From Tagaea sp. CACIAM 22H2 (lineage in GTDB: Bacteria > Pseudomonadota > Alphaproteobacteria > CACIAM-22H2), in the NCBI GenBank assembly GCA_014444615.1, contig PVXE01000008.1:28040-92039 (forward strand): DNA of 64,000 nucleotides, in the 5' to 3' direction. Below are positions 48,846 to 58,505 of this stretch, piece by piece. The translations under genes were made by a program, and so were the position numbers. The notes beneath the pieces were generated by a model. That model was not told where the DNA came from. It saw only the letters and a program-made list of their open reading frames with translations, and did not search any database. Numbering within the stretch: position 1 is the stretch's first letter; every line of letters begins with the position of its first letter.

Positions 48846-49982
48846 TTACCCTTCCGCGTGGATGGCCCGGGCGATGACCAGGCGCTGGATATCGGACGTA
48901 CCTTCGTAAATCTGGCATACGCGCACGTCGCGCGCGATACGCTCGACCGGAAAATCGGCGAGGTATCCGTAGCCGCCATGCGTCTGGATCGCCGCCGAGC
49001 ACACGCGCTCGGCCATTTCCGAGGCGAAGAGCTTCGCCATCGCGGCTTCTTTCAGACACGGCAAGCCCGCATCGCGCAGGCGCGCGGCGTTATGCACCAT
49101 CAATCGCGCGGCTTCGATTTCGGTCGCCATGTCGGCGAGGCGGAAGGCGACCGCCTGATGCTCGAAGATCGGCTTGCCGAAGCTCGTCCGCTGCTTGGCA
49201 TAGGCGAGCGCCGCGTCATAGGCCGAGCGAGCCATGCCCACGGCCTGGGCCGCAATGCCGATCCGCCCGCCTTCGAGATTGGCGAGCGCGATCTTATAGC
49301 CCTCGCCTTCCGGCCCCAGCATTAAATCGGGCGTCAGGCGCACGTCCTCCAGCGCGATCTGCGCTGTGTCGGAGCATTTCTGGCCGAGCTTTTCCTCCAG
49401 CCGCGCCACCTTCCAGCCCGGATTGTCGGTCGGCACCAGGAAGGCGCTAATACCCTTCTTGCCCGCCTCCGGGTTGGTCACCGCGAACACGATCGCGACA
49501 TCGGCGGTGGCGCCGGAAGTGATGAATTGCTTGGTGCCCGACAGGACCCAATGATTGCCGTCGCGTCTGGCGCGGGTTTTGATCGCCGAGGCGTCCGACC
49601 CCGCCCCCGGCTCGGTCAGGCAGAAGGCGCCCAGCATTTGGCCCTGCGCGAGCTTTTTGAGGAAGGTTTCCTTCTGCCACGGCGTGCCGAATTTGAGGAT
49701 CGGCATACATCCGACCGAGTTATGCACACTCATGACCGTGGAGACGGCCCCGTCGCCCGCCGCGATCTCCTCCAACGCCGCCGCGTAGGCGACGTGATCG
49801 GCACTGGCCCCGCCCCATTCTTCGGGGACGAGCATACCCATGAAGCCCAGCTCGCCCAACTCGCGCACGATCGCCTTGGGAAACAGCTTTTCCTTTTCGC
49901 GCGCGGCGGCGGTCGGCCACAGCTTTTCCTGCGCGTATTGGCGCGCCGTATCGCGGATCAGGGTCTGGGTTTCGTCGAGCAT
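48846..49982 (-). CDS. Acyl-CoA dehydrogenase
   Basis: A 378-residue FAD flavoenzyme. [18 protein letters not shown] binds FAD/substrate, [14 protein letters not shown] and the end [14 protein letters not shown], with the catalytic Glu expected in IYEGTSD, match short-chain and branched-chain acyl-CoA dehydrogenases. It differs from the ivd-type enzyme at 51086, where the base lies elsewhere. Isobutyryl- or 2-methylbutyryl-CoA are likely substrates; not proven. Confidence 0.92.
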   Translation of the reverse strand: MLDETQTLIRDTARQYAQEKLWPTAAAREKEKLFPKAIVRELGELGFMGMLVPEEWGGASADHVAYAAALEEIAAGDGAVSTVMSVHNSVGCMPILKFGTPWQKETFLKKLAQGQMLGAFCLTEPGAGSDASAIKTRARRDGNHWVLSGTKQFITSGATADVAIVFAVTNPEAGKKGISAFLVPTDNPGWKVARLEEKLGQKCSDTAQIALEDVRLTPDLMLGPEGEGYKIALANLEGGRIGIAAQAVGMARSAYDAALAYAKQRTSFGKPIFEHQAVAFRLADMATEIEAARLMVHNAARLRDAGLPCLKEAAMAKLFASEMAERVCSAAIQTHGGYGYLADFPVERIARDVRVCQIYEGTSDIQRLVIARAIHAEG

Positions 49983-49994
49983 CGCACCCTCGGT

Positions 49995-50678
49995 CTACCA
50001 GGGAAGATCGGTGCCGTCGTAGTTGAAGAACTTGCCGTTATCCTTGGGCGTCAGGCCCGACAGCGTGTTCGCGATCGCGTCTGTCGCCTCAGGGATCGTC
50101 AGCGTAGCGCCCGGCCCGCCCATATCAGTCTGCACCCAGCCGGGATGGAACACCGCGACGGTAATGCCCTTGCCCGCCAAATCGATCGACAGATTTTTGG
50201 CGACTTGATTGAGCATCGTCTTAGACGAGCGATAGATCATCGACCCGCCCGCATTCATCGCGATCGAGCCCATGCGCGAGGTCGTGAAGGCGATCGTCTT
50301 GCGCTTGGACCGCGCCACCGGCTCGATCAACGCTTCGACCAGACGCATCGGGCCGAAAACGTTGACATCGATCACCTTCTGCCATTCGACATAGTCGGTA
50401 TTGCCGACCGTGCCATCGCGCGGGCCGTAGATGCCGGCATTGCACAGCAGCAGGTCGATGCTTTCATGCGCTAGCGACTTGCCCAGGCGCGAGACCGAAT
50501 GCGGATCGGTCACGTCGCACAGATGGACTTCGCCGCCCGCCTTGGAAATCTCGGCGCCCGAGGCGAGATTGCGCGCCGTGCCCAGCACGCGCCAACCGCG
50601 CTTGGCGAATTGCCCCACGAGGGCGAGGCCGATGCCGCGCGAAGCGCCCGCGATCAGAATGGTCGGTTTGTCGGTCAT
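49995..50678 (-). CDS. Short-chain dehydrogenase/reductase
   Basis: A 227-residue SDR. The NAD(P) motif is LIAGASRGIGLALVG; the active site is TTSRMGSIAMNAGGSMIYRSSKTM with the Ser-Tyr-Lys triad (YxxxK). LCNAGIYG is the NNAG-like motif. The substrate is unknown. It lies between RidA and an acyl-CoA dehydrogenase, overlapping the former by ATGA. Confidence 0.9.
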   Translation of the reverse strand: MTDKPTILIAGASRGIGLALVGQFAKRGWRVLGTARNLASGAEISKAGGEVHLCDVTDPHSVSRLGKSLAHESIDLLLCNAGIYGPRDGTVGNTDYVEWQKVIDVNVFGPMRLVEALIEPVARSKRKTIAFTTSRMGSIAMNAGGSMIYRSSKTMLNQVAKNLSIDLAGKGITVAVFHPGWVQTDMGGPGATLTIPEATDAIANTLSGLTPKDNGKFFNYDGTDLPW

Positions 50679-51061
50679 GCACTTCTCTTCTTCGCCGTGA
50701 CTTCGATTTCGATTTTCATATCCGCGTTCAGCAATTGGCTGACCACGGTCGTATTCGCCGGGCGGATATCCTTGAAGTGTTTGCCGACGATCGGCGCCAC
50801 TTTGTCGAAATCCTTCGCGTCGGTCAGATGGATCTGCACGCGCACCGTGTCGGCAAGGTCGAACCCGGCCTGCGCCAACGCCGCGCGGATATTGGCGAAG
50901 CATTGCTCGGTCTGCTCGGCCACGTCGGGCGAGATCGCCATTTTGGCGTAGTCATAGCCCGTGGTGCCCGACACGAAGGCCCAATCGCCGTCGATCACGG
51001 CGCGGCTATAGCCGGCCAAAGCCTCGAAGCTCGAACCCGACGAAATCAATTTGCGCGCCAT
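50675..51061 (-). CDS. RidA family protein
   Basis: A 128-residue YjgF/YER057c/UK114 protein. AGYSRAVIDGDWAFVSGTTG and RVQIHLTDAKDF match the family, but the usual C-terminal GARVEIEAVA is VKIEIEVTAKK-like here (DMKIEIEVTAKKRS). True RidA keeps an arginine that binds enamine/imine intermediates; I see R88-equivalent only as VRVQIHL, so it may be a different subgroup. In the ivd operon it may remove reactive keto/imine products. Confidence 0.88.
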   Translation of the reverse strand: MARKLISSGSSFEALAGYSRAVIDGDWAFVSGTTGYDYAKMAISPDVAEQTEQCFANIRAALAQAGFDLADTVRVQIHLTDAKDFDKVAPIVGKHFKDIRPANTTVVSQLLNADMKIEIEVTAKKRSA

Positions 51062-51085
51062 ATCCGCCCCCTCTTCCCGGCCAGT

Positions 51086-52258
51086 CTAGGCGGTTTCGGC
51101 GAACAATTCGCGGCCGATCAGCCAGCGGCGGATTTCGCTGGTGCCGGCCCCGATTTCGTAGAGCTTGGCGTCACGCAGCAGCCGCCCGGTCGGATAGTCG
51201 TTGATATAGCCGTTGCCGCCCAGAAGCTGGATCGCGTCCAGCGCGATCTGGGTCGCCTTCTCGGCCGAATAGAGGATCGCCCCGGCCGCGTCCTTGCGCG
51301 TGGTGCGGCCCGCGTCGCAAGCGCGCGTGACGGCATAGACATAGGCTTTGCAGGCATTGGTCGTGGTGTACATGTCGGCGAGCTTGCCTTGCACAAGCTG
51401 GAATTCGCCGATCGACTGGCCGAATTGCTTGCGCTCGTGAACATAGGGCAGCGCCACGTCCAACGCCGCCTGCATGATGCCGAGCGGCCCGCCCGCCAGT
51501 ACCGCACGCTCGTAGTCGAGGCCGCTCATCAGCACATTGACGCCCTTGCCGACGGCGCCGAGCACGTTTTCCTCGGGCACTTCGCAATCCTGGAACACGA
51601 GTTCGCCGGTGTTGGAGCCGCGCATGCCGAGCTTGTCGAGTTTCTGCGCCACCGAGAAACCCTTGAAGGATTTCTCGATCAGGAACGCCGTAATGCCGCG
51701 CGCACCCGCATTCGTATCGGTCTTGGCGTAGACGACCAGCACATCGGCGTCCGGTCCGTTGGTGATCCAGAATTTGCTGCCGTTGAGAACGTAACGGTCA
51801 CCCTTCTTGTCGGCTCGCAATTTCATCGACACAACATCGGAGCCAGCCCCCGGCTCGGACATCGCCAGCGCGCCGACATGTTCGCCCGAGATCAGCTTGG
51901 GCAGATATTTGCGGCGCTGAGTCTCGTTGCCGTTGCGGCGGATCTGGTTGACGCAAAGATTGGAATGCGCGCCGTAGGACAAGCCGACCGACGCGGAGGC
52001 GCGGCTGATCTCCTCCATCGCCACGCAATGGGCGAGATAGCCTTGGCCGGAGCCGCCATATTCCTCCTCGACCGTGATGCCGAGCAGGCCGAGATCACCG
52101 AATTTGCGCCACAGATCGGCGGGGAAATCGTTGTCGCGGTCGATCTGGGCCGCGCGCGGGGCGATCTCGTCGGCGGCGAAGCGCGCGACCTGCTCGCGCA
52201 GCATGTCGATATCCTCGCCCAGGCCGAAATCGAACGTCGTCATGGAATTGCGCGTCAT
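51086..52258 (-). CDS. ivd: Isovaleryl-CoA dehydrogenase
   Basis: A 390-residue flavoenzyme making 3-methylcrotonyl-CoA from isovaleryl-CoA. The catalytic Glu is in [16 protein letters not shown], the IVD-specific position, rather than in the C-terminal helix. [17 protein letters not shown] and [18 protein letters not shown] complete the identification. GGGAGGAAGCG before the ATG is a strong ribosome site. First core gene of the leucine pathway here. Confidence 0.96.
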   Translation of the reverse strand: MTRNSMTTFDFGLGEDIDMLREQVARFAADEIAPRAAQIDRDNDFPADLWRKFGDLGLLGITVEEEYGGSGQGYLAHCVAMEEISRASASVGLSYGAHSNLCVNQIRRNGNETQRRKYLPKLISGEHVGALAMSEPGAGSDVVSMKLRADKKGDRYVLNGSKFWITNGPDADVLVVYAKTDTNAGARGITAFLIEKSFKGFSVAQKLDKLGMRGSNTGELVFQDCEVPEENVLGAVGKGVNVLMSGLDYERAVLAGGPLGIMQAALDVALPYVHERKQFGQSIGEFQLVQGKLADMYTTTNACKAYVYAVTRACDAGRTTRKDAAGAILYSAEKATQIALDAIQLLGGNGYINDYPTGRLLRDAKLYEIGAGTSEIRRWLIGRELFAETA

Positions 52259-52276
52259 CGCTTCCTCCCTCGCCGT

Positions 52277-52732
52277 TCAGACTTGCGGGCCATCGGCGCG
52301 TCCCGCCATGACCATCAACGTTTGCACCATCAGCGCGCAGGGCTTTTCCCGCCCGCCTTTGATCGACACCACGTCGACCTGCGCCACCACCAGCGTCCGG
52401 CCCGGCTTCACGACCCGGCCGCGCGCCAGGATCGTATCCCCGTCGGCCGGGCTCAGCAGATTCATTTTATACTCGACCGTCAGAACCGACCCGCCAGGCG
52501 GCATCATCGAATAGCCCGCATACCCGCCGGCCGAGTCCGCGATCATCCCGACCACGCCGCCATGGACATAGCCATGTTGCTGTCCGATGGCGGGGCCGCG
52601 CTCGACCGCGATCTCGACCTCGCCCGGCGCCACGCGCATAAGCCGCGCGCCGATCGTCGCCATCGCGCCCTGCCGCGCGAAGGAAGCGCGGATCTTGCGC
52701 TCCCAATCCGGGTCGGAAGGTTCGTGTTTCAT
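52277..52732 (-). CDS. PaaI-family hotdog thioesterase
   Basis: A 151-residue hotdog protein. HGYVHGGVVGMIADSAGGYAG-like residues (YVHGGVVGMIADSAGG) are the conserved thioesterase helix; YKMNLLSPADGDTI follows. It probably hydrolyses short or aromatic acyl-CoAs to recycle CoA. The start is the second ATG, which has GGGAGGAAG 7 bases upstream; the first in-frame ATG lies in the operator. First gene of the liu-like minus-strand run. Confidence 0.87.
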   Translation of the reverse strand: MKHEPSDPDWERKIRASFARQGAMATIGARLMRVAPGEVEIAVERGPAIGQQHGYVHGGVVGMIADSAGGYAGYSMMPPGGSVLTVEYKMNLLSPADGDTILARGRVVKPGRTLVVAQVDVVSIKGGREKPCALMVQTLMVMAGRADGPQV

Positions 52733-52755
52733 GGAAGGGCTTCCTCCCGCCGTTT

Positions 52756-52773
52756 CCATACGGTACCGTATGG
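52756..52773. promoter_or_regulatory. Perfect 18-bp operator for the TetR regulator
   Basis: CCATACGGTACCGTATGG is a perfect palindrome between the divergent thioesterase (start 52732) and tetR (start 52775). A TetR dimer bound here would cover the tetR start and block the promoter of the leucine-pathway run, giving joint autorepression and operon control. Confidence 0.75.
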
Positions 52774-52774
52774 T

Positions 52775-53323
52775 ATGGCCAAGCGGGAGTCAACCAAGCC
52801 AAGACTGGACGCGGCCGCGTGGATCGCGGCGGCGCTGGAGGCTTTGGCGCGCGAGGGCATCGCGGGCCTGCGCGTCGAACCTTTGGCCAAGCGCCTGGGC
52901 GTGACCAAGGGCAGTTTCTATTGGCATTTCAAGGATCGGGAGGCGCTGCTGGCGGCCGCGATGGACGCTTGGGCAGCAGGCCGTATCGCCGCGATCCGTG
53001 CCCAGGCGGGCGATCCCAAGCGGCGCACCTTGTCCGCGATGGCCGATCTTTATTTGCGCGATCCGAACCCCAAGGGCTTGGCGGTCGAACTTGCCATCCG
53101 TGCGCTGGCCCGTGCCGATGCGCGCGCGGCCAAGGCGGTCGAGATCGTCGATGCCGAACGCCTTGTTCAAGTCGCCGCGTTGTTCGGCGAACAAGGCTAT
53201 GACGCGGCCGAGGCGAAGGCGCGCGCGCTGCTATTCTACGGATTCCTGTTCGGACAAAGCCTGATGCACGGGCGCGACTTGGCCGCCGCGCGCGAAAGCG
53301 CCATCGCGCTCGTCTCGCACTAG
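52775..53323 (+). CDS. TetR-family transcriptional repressor
   Basis: A 182-residue regulator. The helix-turn-helix is RVEPLAKRLGVTKGSFYWHFKDREALL, and the effector domain is helical and ends in FGQSLMHGRDLAAARES. Its ligand is likely an acyl-CoA or branched-chain acid, given the operon it faces (PaaI thioesterase, ivd, mcc). It has an operator palindrome one base before its start. The stop overlaps the convergent DMT gene by 4 bases. Confidence 0.9.
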   Translation: MAKRESTKPRLDAAAWIAAALEALAREGIAGLRVEPLAKRLGVTKGSFYWHFKDREALLAAAMDAWAAGRIAAIRAQAGDPKRRTLSAMADLYLRDPNPKGLAVELAIRALARADARAAKAVEIVDAERLVQVAALFGEQGYDAAEAKARALLFYGFLFGQSLMHGRDLAAARESAIALVSH

Positions 53324-54207
53324 CGCCTTGTGCCGAGATAAAGCCCCGGCAGCAGCAACGCCGCGCCGACGAGGTGATAGATCGCGAGCCGCTCGTCGAG
53401 CACGACCCAGGCGAGTGCCGGGCCATAAAGCGGCACCAAATACATGAGCAAACTCGCCGCCCCCGCCCCCAGCGCGCCGACGACGATCGAGTAGCCGAGA
53501 TAGGACGTAATGCCCGGCACCAGCGCCAGGAACACGAATACGGTCCAATCACGCAAGTCGTAGTTCGGCACGGCGTAGAATGCCATTTCGCCGATCAGAA
53601 ACGGCACGTTCACCGCCACGCCGAAAGCAACGATGACGGCGAGCCGTGTCATGGGATCGAGCGACGTGCGCTTGTATTTGAGCAGCACCGAATAGATCGC
53701 CCAGGACACGGCACCCGCCGCGATCAGCAAATCGCCTTCGACGAAATTGAGGCGGACGATGTTCGCGGGCTCGCCGCGCAGCAGAATCCAACCGGCGCCG
53801 GCCAGCGCCAGCGCAATACCCGCCACACGCGCCCAGCCGATCGCCTCGCCATAGCCGAATCGCGCGAACAGCACGATCAGCACGGGGCAGGCTGCGTAGA
53901 TGAGGCCGGCATTCGTCGCGGTGGTGGTCACGCCCGCGACATAGGTGGGCGCGCCGCAAATCCCCATGCCGAGAAAACCGAGCAACAGATATGTGCGCCA
54001 TTCGCGCCTTATCTCCTCGCGACCGCGCCAGAGCGCCGACGCCGCGAAGGGCAGCAGAAAGACGAGCGTCAGGCCCCAGCGCCAGAACGTCGTCGCCACC
54101 GGAGGAATACTGCCCGCGATCCAGCGCGCCGCCACCATGTTCGAGACCAAGGCGGCAGGCACCAGAAAGAACAGGATCAGCGCGAAACGCCGGTCGGTAA
54201 CGCTCAT
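53320..54207 (-). CDS. EamA/DMT-family transporter
   Basis: A 295-residue membrane protein with ten helices in two EamA repeats (first TRWIAGSIPPVATTFWRWGL-like segment, second GDLLIAAGAVSWAIYSVLLK). PxLxR/YLLLGFLGMG segments are typical of metabolite exporters such as RhtA or YdcZ relatives. Substrate unknown; export of amino acids or keto acids is plausible next to the MetE-like gene. The start shares a base with that gene's stop. Confidence 0.88.
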   Translation of the reverse strand: MSVTDRRFALILFFLVPAALVSNMVAARWIAGSIPPVATTFWRWGLTLVFLLPFAASALWRGREEIRREWRTYLLLGFLGMGICGAPTYVAGVTTTATNAGLIYAACPVLIVLFARFGYGEAIGWARVAGIALALAGAGWILLRGEPANIVRLNFVEGDLLIAAGAVSWAIYSVLLKYKRTSLDPMTRLAVIVAFGVAVNVPFLIGEMAFYAVPNYDLRDWTVFVFLALVPGITSYLGYSIVVGALGAGAASLLMYLVPLYGPALAWVVLDERLAIYHLVGAALLLPGLYLGTRR

Positions 54208-55229
54208 CACCCGTGCCGCGCGCGCGCCTGTCCGGCACCTTTGCCCAGCGCTTCGAGCTTGGCGATCGCGATATCGGTATCGAGTGGCGCCAGGCCGCAA
54301 TTGGTGCCCAGGATCAACTTGTCCTTGGGCACGAATTTCAGCGCCTCGGCGACGACCGCTTCGATCTCTTCCGGCGTTTCGATCAGATTGGTCGCGACGT
54401 CGATGGCGCCGACGATCACTTCTTTGCCGTGAAGCAAGCCCATAAGGCGCGCGGGGACCCGCGAATGCATGGCTTCGAGCGAGATTTGATCGATGCGGCT
54501 TTTGGCGAGTGCGGGAAAGAAATCCTCGTATTGGCGCCACTCGGCACCCAGGCCGGCCTTCCAATCGATATTGGCTTTGATGCCGTAGCCGTAGCAGATA
54601 TGCACGGCCGTCTTGCATTTGAGCCCGTCGATCGCGCGGTGCAGCGCTTCGATGCCCCAGCTGGCGGCTTCGTCGGTATAGGCGTTGAAGGCCGGCTCGT
54701 CGAACTGGATCACGTCGATACCGTCTTTTTCCAGCGCGCGCGCTTCCTCGTTCAGCAAATCGGCGAAGGCCATCGCGGTTTTGATGCGGTCGCCGTAGTA
54801 CGCGTCCTTCACCGTGTCCATGATCGTCATCGGGCCCGGTAGCGTGAAGCGCAATTGGCGCTTGGTATGCGCGCGGGCCAGCCGCGCCTCGCCCGCATGC
54901 GCGCGGCCCTTCAAACGCAGTTTCCCGACGACCTGCGGCACGATCGCTTCGTAGCGGTTGTTGCGAATGCCCATCGCAACCTTGTTCGCGGTATCGATGC
55001 CGTCGACGAACTCGACGAAGCCGTGCACGAAATGCTGGCGCGACTGTTCGCCTTCGGTCAGGCAATCGATTCCCGCATCTTCCTGCAGCTTGAGCCACAG
55101 CAGCGTGGCGTCGCGTTTGGCGCGGACGAGCTCGTCGCCCTCTTGGCGCCATTTGGGCCACAGCTTATGCGTTTCGGCGAGCCAGCCGGGTTTGGGCAAG
55201 CTGCCGGCGATCGTGGTGGGGAACAACAT
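54207..55229 (-). CDS. Core-MetE-like methionine synthase (C-terminal MetE domain only)
   Basis: A 340-residue protein with only the cobalamin-independent methionine synthase catalytic domain. Zinc ligands are in TAVHICYGYG (His, Cys), a Glu in between, and LGTNCGLAPLD (Cys). IQFDEPAFNAY is the substrate-binding strand. MetE N-terminal domain is absent, as in the core-MetE (Mes) groups, which use other methyl donors; no MesX (DUF1852) or other partner is nearby, so the group is undecided. Confidence 0.85.
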   Translation of the reverse strand: MLFPTTIAGSLPKPGWLAETHKLWPKWRQEGDELVRAKRDATLLWLKLQEDAGIDCLTEGEQSRQHFVHGFVEFVDGIDTANKVAMGIRNNRYEAIVPQVVGKLRLKGRAHAGEARLARAHTKRQLRFTLPGPMTIMDTVKDAYYGDRIKTAMAFADLLNEEARALEKDGIDVIQFDEPAFNAYTDEAASWGIEALHRAIDGLKCKTAVHICYGYGIKANIDWKAGLGAEWRQYEDFFPALAKSRIDQISLEAMHSRVPARLMGLLHGKEVIVGAIDVATNLIETPEEIEAVVAEALKFVPKDKLILGTNCGLAPLDTDIAIAKLEALGKGAGQARARHG

Positions 55230-55293
55230 GGCGGCTTTCTCCCGAGGGGTTTCCCCCTTGGTTAAGCCGCCGCGCGACGGCGCGCAAGCGCGC

Positions 55294-57585
55294 TTACGAA
55301 GCCGGACGGGCGGTCGGATGTTCCTGCGCGTCGGCGACGCAATAGGCGGCCATGTTGACGATGCCGCGCACGGTCGCCGTGTTGTCCAGCAGATGGACCG
55401 GGGCGGCCGGTCCCAGCAGCACGGGTCCGATCTTTTGCGCGCCCGCGAACTCCTTCAACAGGTTGAAGGCGATATTCGCGGCATCGAGGCTCGGCATGAT
55501 CAGCAGATTTGCCATGCCGTCGTAGCGCGGCTCCAAAACCGCGTTGCGGCGGATCTCGTCGGAGATCGCAGCCTCGGCGGTCATCTCGCCGTCGACTTCC
55601 AGATAGGGCGCCATCGCCTGGATGCGTTCCAAGGCGCCCCGCATACGATCGGCCGAAGCGCATTCGGCCGAGCCGAAATTAGAATGCGACAGCAGTGCAG
55701 CCTTCGCCTTCAAGCCGAACAGCTTGACGACTTCGGCCGCGCGCACGGTCATGCCGGCGATCTGCGCGGAATCGGGCTCGCGCGACACATGCGTGTCGGC
55801 GATGAAGATCGTGCCGCGCGAATGGACCAGCGCCGACACGGCCGCGGGCGCCGCCACGCCCGGCTTCAGGCCGACGATATCGACGACGTCGCGCAGCGCG
55901 CGATTCCAGCGGCCGATCAGGCCGCCGATCATCCCGTCGGCTTCGCCCATGCGCAGCATCAACGCGGCCAGCACCACGTTGCGCGTGCGCACGATGGTGC
56001 GCGCCGTGTCGGGCGAAATGCCCTTGCGGCCCATCAGATTGTGATAGAGGCGCCAGACATCGGCGTAATTCGGCACGTCTTCGGGATTCACCAGACGGAA
56101 ATCGGAATCCGCACGCATCCGCAGGCCCAGCTTGTCCAGACGCTTGCGGATCGTTTCGCGCCGTCCGACCAGGATCGGCAGGCAAATGCCTTCGTCGATC
56201 AGCGTTTGCGCCGCGCGCAGCACACGTTCGTCCTCGCCGTCGGCGAAGATGATGCGCTTGGGTGCCGCGCGCGCACGCTCGAAAATCGGCTTCATCACGA
56301 AGCCCGAGCGATAGACGAATTGCGACAGCTGGTCGGTATAGGCGTCGAAATCCTTGATCGGCCGCGTGGCGACACCCGATTCCATCGCCGCCTTGGCGAC
56401 GGCGGGCGCGATCTCGGTGATCAGACGCGGATCGAAGGGCTTCGGGATCAGGTTTTCGGGGCCGAAGGCCGGCGGCTCGCCGCCATAGGCGGCCGAAACG
56501 ATGTCCGACGGCTCCTGCAAAGCAAGGTCTGCGATCGCGCGCACGGCGGCGACCTTCATCGCTTCGTTGATCGTCGTCGCACCGACGTCGAGCGCGCCGC
56601 GGAAGATGAACGGGAAGCACAGGACGTTGTTGACCTGGTTGGGATAGTCCGAACGGCCGGTCGCGATGATCGCGTCGCCGCGCACAGCCTTCACTTCCTC
56701 GGGCAGAATTTCGGGCGTCGGATTGGCGAGCGCCAGGATCAGGGGCTTGGCCGCCATCTTCGACACCATGGCGCCCTTCAGCACGCGCGGTGCCGACAGG
56801 CCCAGGAACACGTCGGCGTCGCCGATCACGTCGTCGAGCGTGCGCGCGTTGGTGTCGCGCGCGTAACGCGCCTTGCGCGGGTCCATCAACTCCGTGCGGC
56901 CTTTGTAGACCACGCCGGCGATATCGGTGACCCAGATATTCTCCTGCTTCACGCCCAGATCGACGAGCAGATCGAGGCAGGCCAACGCCGCCGCGCCCGC
57001 ACCGGAGGTGACGAGCTTGACCTTCGACACGTCTTTGCCGACGACGCGAAGCCCGTTGAGAATGGCCGCGCCGACGATGATCGCGGTGCCGTGCTGATCG
57101 TCGTGGAAGACCGGGATCTTCAGGCGCTTGCGCAGCTTCTCCTCGATCTCGAAGCACTCGGGCGCTTTGATGTCTTCGAGATTGATGCCGCCGAACGTCG
57201 GCTCCAACGCCGCCACGATATCGACGAATTTGTCGGGGTTCAGCTCGTCGACCTCGATATCGAACACGTCGATGCCGGCGAATTTCTTGAACAGCACCGC
57301 CTTGCCTTCCATCACCGGCTTGGCGGCGAGCGGCCCGATGGCGCCCAGGCCCAGCACGGCCGTGCCGTTGGTGACCACGGCGACCAGATTGGCACGCGCG
57401 GTGACGGTGGCGGCTTCGGCGGGGTCGGCGACGATCGCCTCGCACGCGGCGGCCACGCCGGGCGAATAGGCCAAAGCCAGATCGCGCTGGTTGGCGAGCG
57501 GCTTGGTCGCGACGATCGCGAGTTTGCCGGGCTGCGGGAGACGGTGATATTCGAGGGCCGCTTCGCGCAGCTTGTCGTCCGCCAT
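55294..57585 (-). CDS. maeB: NADP-dependent malic enzyme with phosphotransacetylase-like domain
   Basis: A 763-residue MaeB-type enzyme: malic enzyme domain about 1-430 ([23 protein letters not shown](P) turn [16 protein letters not shown]) and a C-terminal PTA-like domain about 440-760 ([18 protein letters not shown]) that regulates but does not catalyse acetyl transfer in known MaeB. It decarboxylates malate to pyruvate, making NADPH, after propionyl-CoA and acetyl-CoA catabolism. Its start is 31 bases from the tRNA-Leu gene. Confidence 0.95.
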   Translation of the reverse strand: MADDKLREAALEYHRLPQPGKLAIVATKPLANQRDLALAYSPGVAAACEAIVADPAEAATVTARANLVAVVTNGTAVLGLGAIGPLAAKPVMEGKAVLFKKFAGIDVFDIEVDELNPDKFVDIVAALEPTFGGINLEDIKAPECFEIEEKLRKRLKIPVFHDDQHGTAIIVGAAILNGLRVVGKDVSKVKLVTSGAGAAALACLDLLVDLGVKQENIWVTDIAGVVYKGRTELMDPRKARYARDTNARTLDDVIGDADVFLGLSAPRVLKGAMVSKMAAKPLILALANPTPEILPEEVKAVRGDAIIATGRSDYPNQVNNVLCFPFIFRGALDVGATTINEAMKVAAVRAIADLALQEPSDIVSAAYGGEPPAFGPENLIPKPFDPRLITEIAPAVAKAAMESGVATRPIKDFDAYTDQLSQFVYRSGFVMKPIFERARAAPKRIIFADGEDERVLRAAQTLIDEGICLPILVGRRETIRKRLDKLGLRMRADSDFRLVNPEDVPNYADVWRLYHNLMGRKGISPDTARTIVRTRNVVLAALMLRMGEADGMIGGLIGRWNRALRDVVDIVGLKPGVAAPAAVSALVHSRGTIFIADTHVSREPDSAQIAGMTVRAAEVVKLFGLKAKAALLSHSNFGSAECASADRMRGALERIQAMAPYLEVDGEMTAEAAISDEIRRNAVLEPRYDGMANLLIMPSLDAANIAFNLLKEFAGAQKIGPVLLGPAAPVHLLDNTATVRGIVNMAAYCVADAQEHPTARPAS

Positions 57586-57616
57586 GTATCCCGCCGATGG
57601 AATCTAAAGGGGTCGA

Positions 57617-57702
57617 TGGTGCGGTCGAGAAGACTCGAACTTCCACGGCCTTTCGGCCACCAGCACCTCAAGCTGGCGCGTCTACCGTTCCGCCACGACC
57701 GC
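57617..57702 (-). tRNA. tRNA-Leu (GAG)
   Basis: An 86-nt gene with a long variable arm and encoded CCA. The acceptor pairs GCGGTCG with CGACCGC, the anticodon stem-loop is CCAGC-TTGAGGT-GCTGG with anticodon GAG at 57667-57669, and the T-loop GTTCGAGTC is present. It reads CTC and CTT codons. Confidence 0.95.
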
Positions 57703-57722
57703 ACATCGAGGAGGTCGACACC

Positions 57723-57790
57723 CCCTCCCAAGGGGAGGGCTTGCCAACACGGGTCCGGGGGGATACCAAATCGGGCCCGCCGTGGCAAGC
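57723..57790. other. Structured element between tRNA-Leu and lipB
   Basis: Two inverted repeats in tandem: CCCTCCC-AAG-GGGAGGG-type 7-bp arms at 57723-57739, and GCTTGCCA with TGGCAAGC at 57739-57790. Both could fold in RNA upstream of lipB or be a short intergenic repeat; I have no second copy in the window. Confidence 0.35.
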
Positions 57791-57808
57791 GCTCGTGGTT
57801 CTTTCTGA

Positions 57809-58477
57809 ATGACCTGGAAAAACAAGCCCCTGGACGGCCTGGAATGGACGGTGCGCGAGGGGTACAGCGACTATGCCGCGACCCTCGCCGAAATGTCGGC
57901 GCGCGCCGACGCGATCCGGGCCGGGACGGCGCCCGAAGCGGTCTGGCTAGTGGAACATAGCCCCGTCTACACGGCCGGCACGTCGGCCAAGCCCGAGGAC
58001 CTGCGCGACCCGCGTTTTCCGGTGTTCGAGGCCGGGCGCGGCGGCCAATACACCTATCACGGGCCCGGCCAGCGCGTGGCCTATGTGATGATCGACCTGA
58101 AAGAGCGCGGCGGCGACGTGCGCGAATATGTCCGCCGGCTGGAGGAATGGATGATCCGCACCCTCGCCCGCTTCAATGTGAAGGGCGAGCGGCGCGAGGG
58201 CCGCGTGGGCATCTGGGTCGATCGCGGCCCGGACGGGCGCGGCGGGCGACGCGAAGACAAGATCGGCGCCATCGGCGTGCGGGTGAAGCGCTGGGTCACG
58301 TTCCACGGATTGTCGCTGAACGTCGATTGCGATCTTTCGCATTTCGCCGGGATCGTGCCGTGCGGCATTTCCGCGCCGGCCTATGGCGTCACGTCGCTGG
58401 CCGATTTGGGCTTGCTGGTGACGATGCCGGAGTTCGACATGATGCTGCGGCATGAGTTCGAAACGACTTTCGGCTAA
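57809..58477 (+). CDS. lipB: Lipoyl(octanoyl) transferase
   Basis: A 222-residue LipB moving octanoyl groups from ACP to lipoyl domains. [34 protein letters not shown] and [17 protein letters not shown] carry the catalytic lysine (K-I-G-A-I-G), and GIVPCGIS the catalytic cysteine. The coding frame begins at ATG after the structured element. It is followed by two PAS-like genes. Confidence 0.95.
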   Translation: MTWKNKPLDGLEWTVREGYSDYAATLAEMSARADAIRAGTAPEAVWLVEHSPVYTAGTSAKPEDLRDPRFPVFEAGRGGQYTYHGPGQRVAYVMIDLKERGGDVREYVRRLEEWMIRTLARFNVKGERREGRVGIWVDRGPDGRGGRREDKIGAIGVRVKRWVTFHGLSLNVDCDLSHFAGIVPCGISAPAYGVTSLADLGLLVTMPEFDMMLRHEFETTFG

Positions 58478-58505
58478 CCCCCCGTATAAGATAACGTCCC
58501 GGCGC

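Noticed and set aside
50735..52774. Plus-strand open frame running through the SDR, RidA and ivd region into tetR
   Set aside because: Only the last 182 codons (tetR) match a family; the rest is antisense to well-supported genes.
57600..57808. Integrative element attachment at the tRNA-Leu gene
   Set aside because: No second copy of the tRNA 3' end and no integrase nearby; flanking genes are core metabolic genes.
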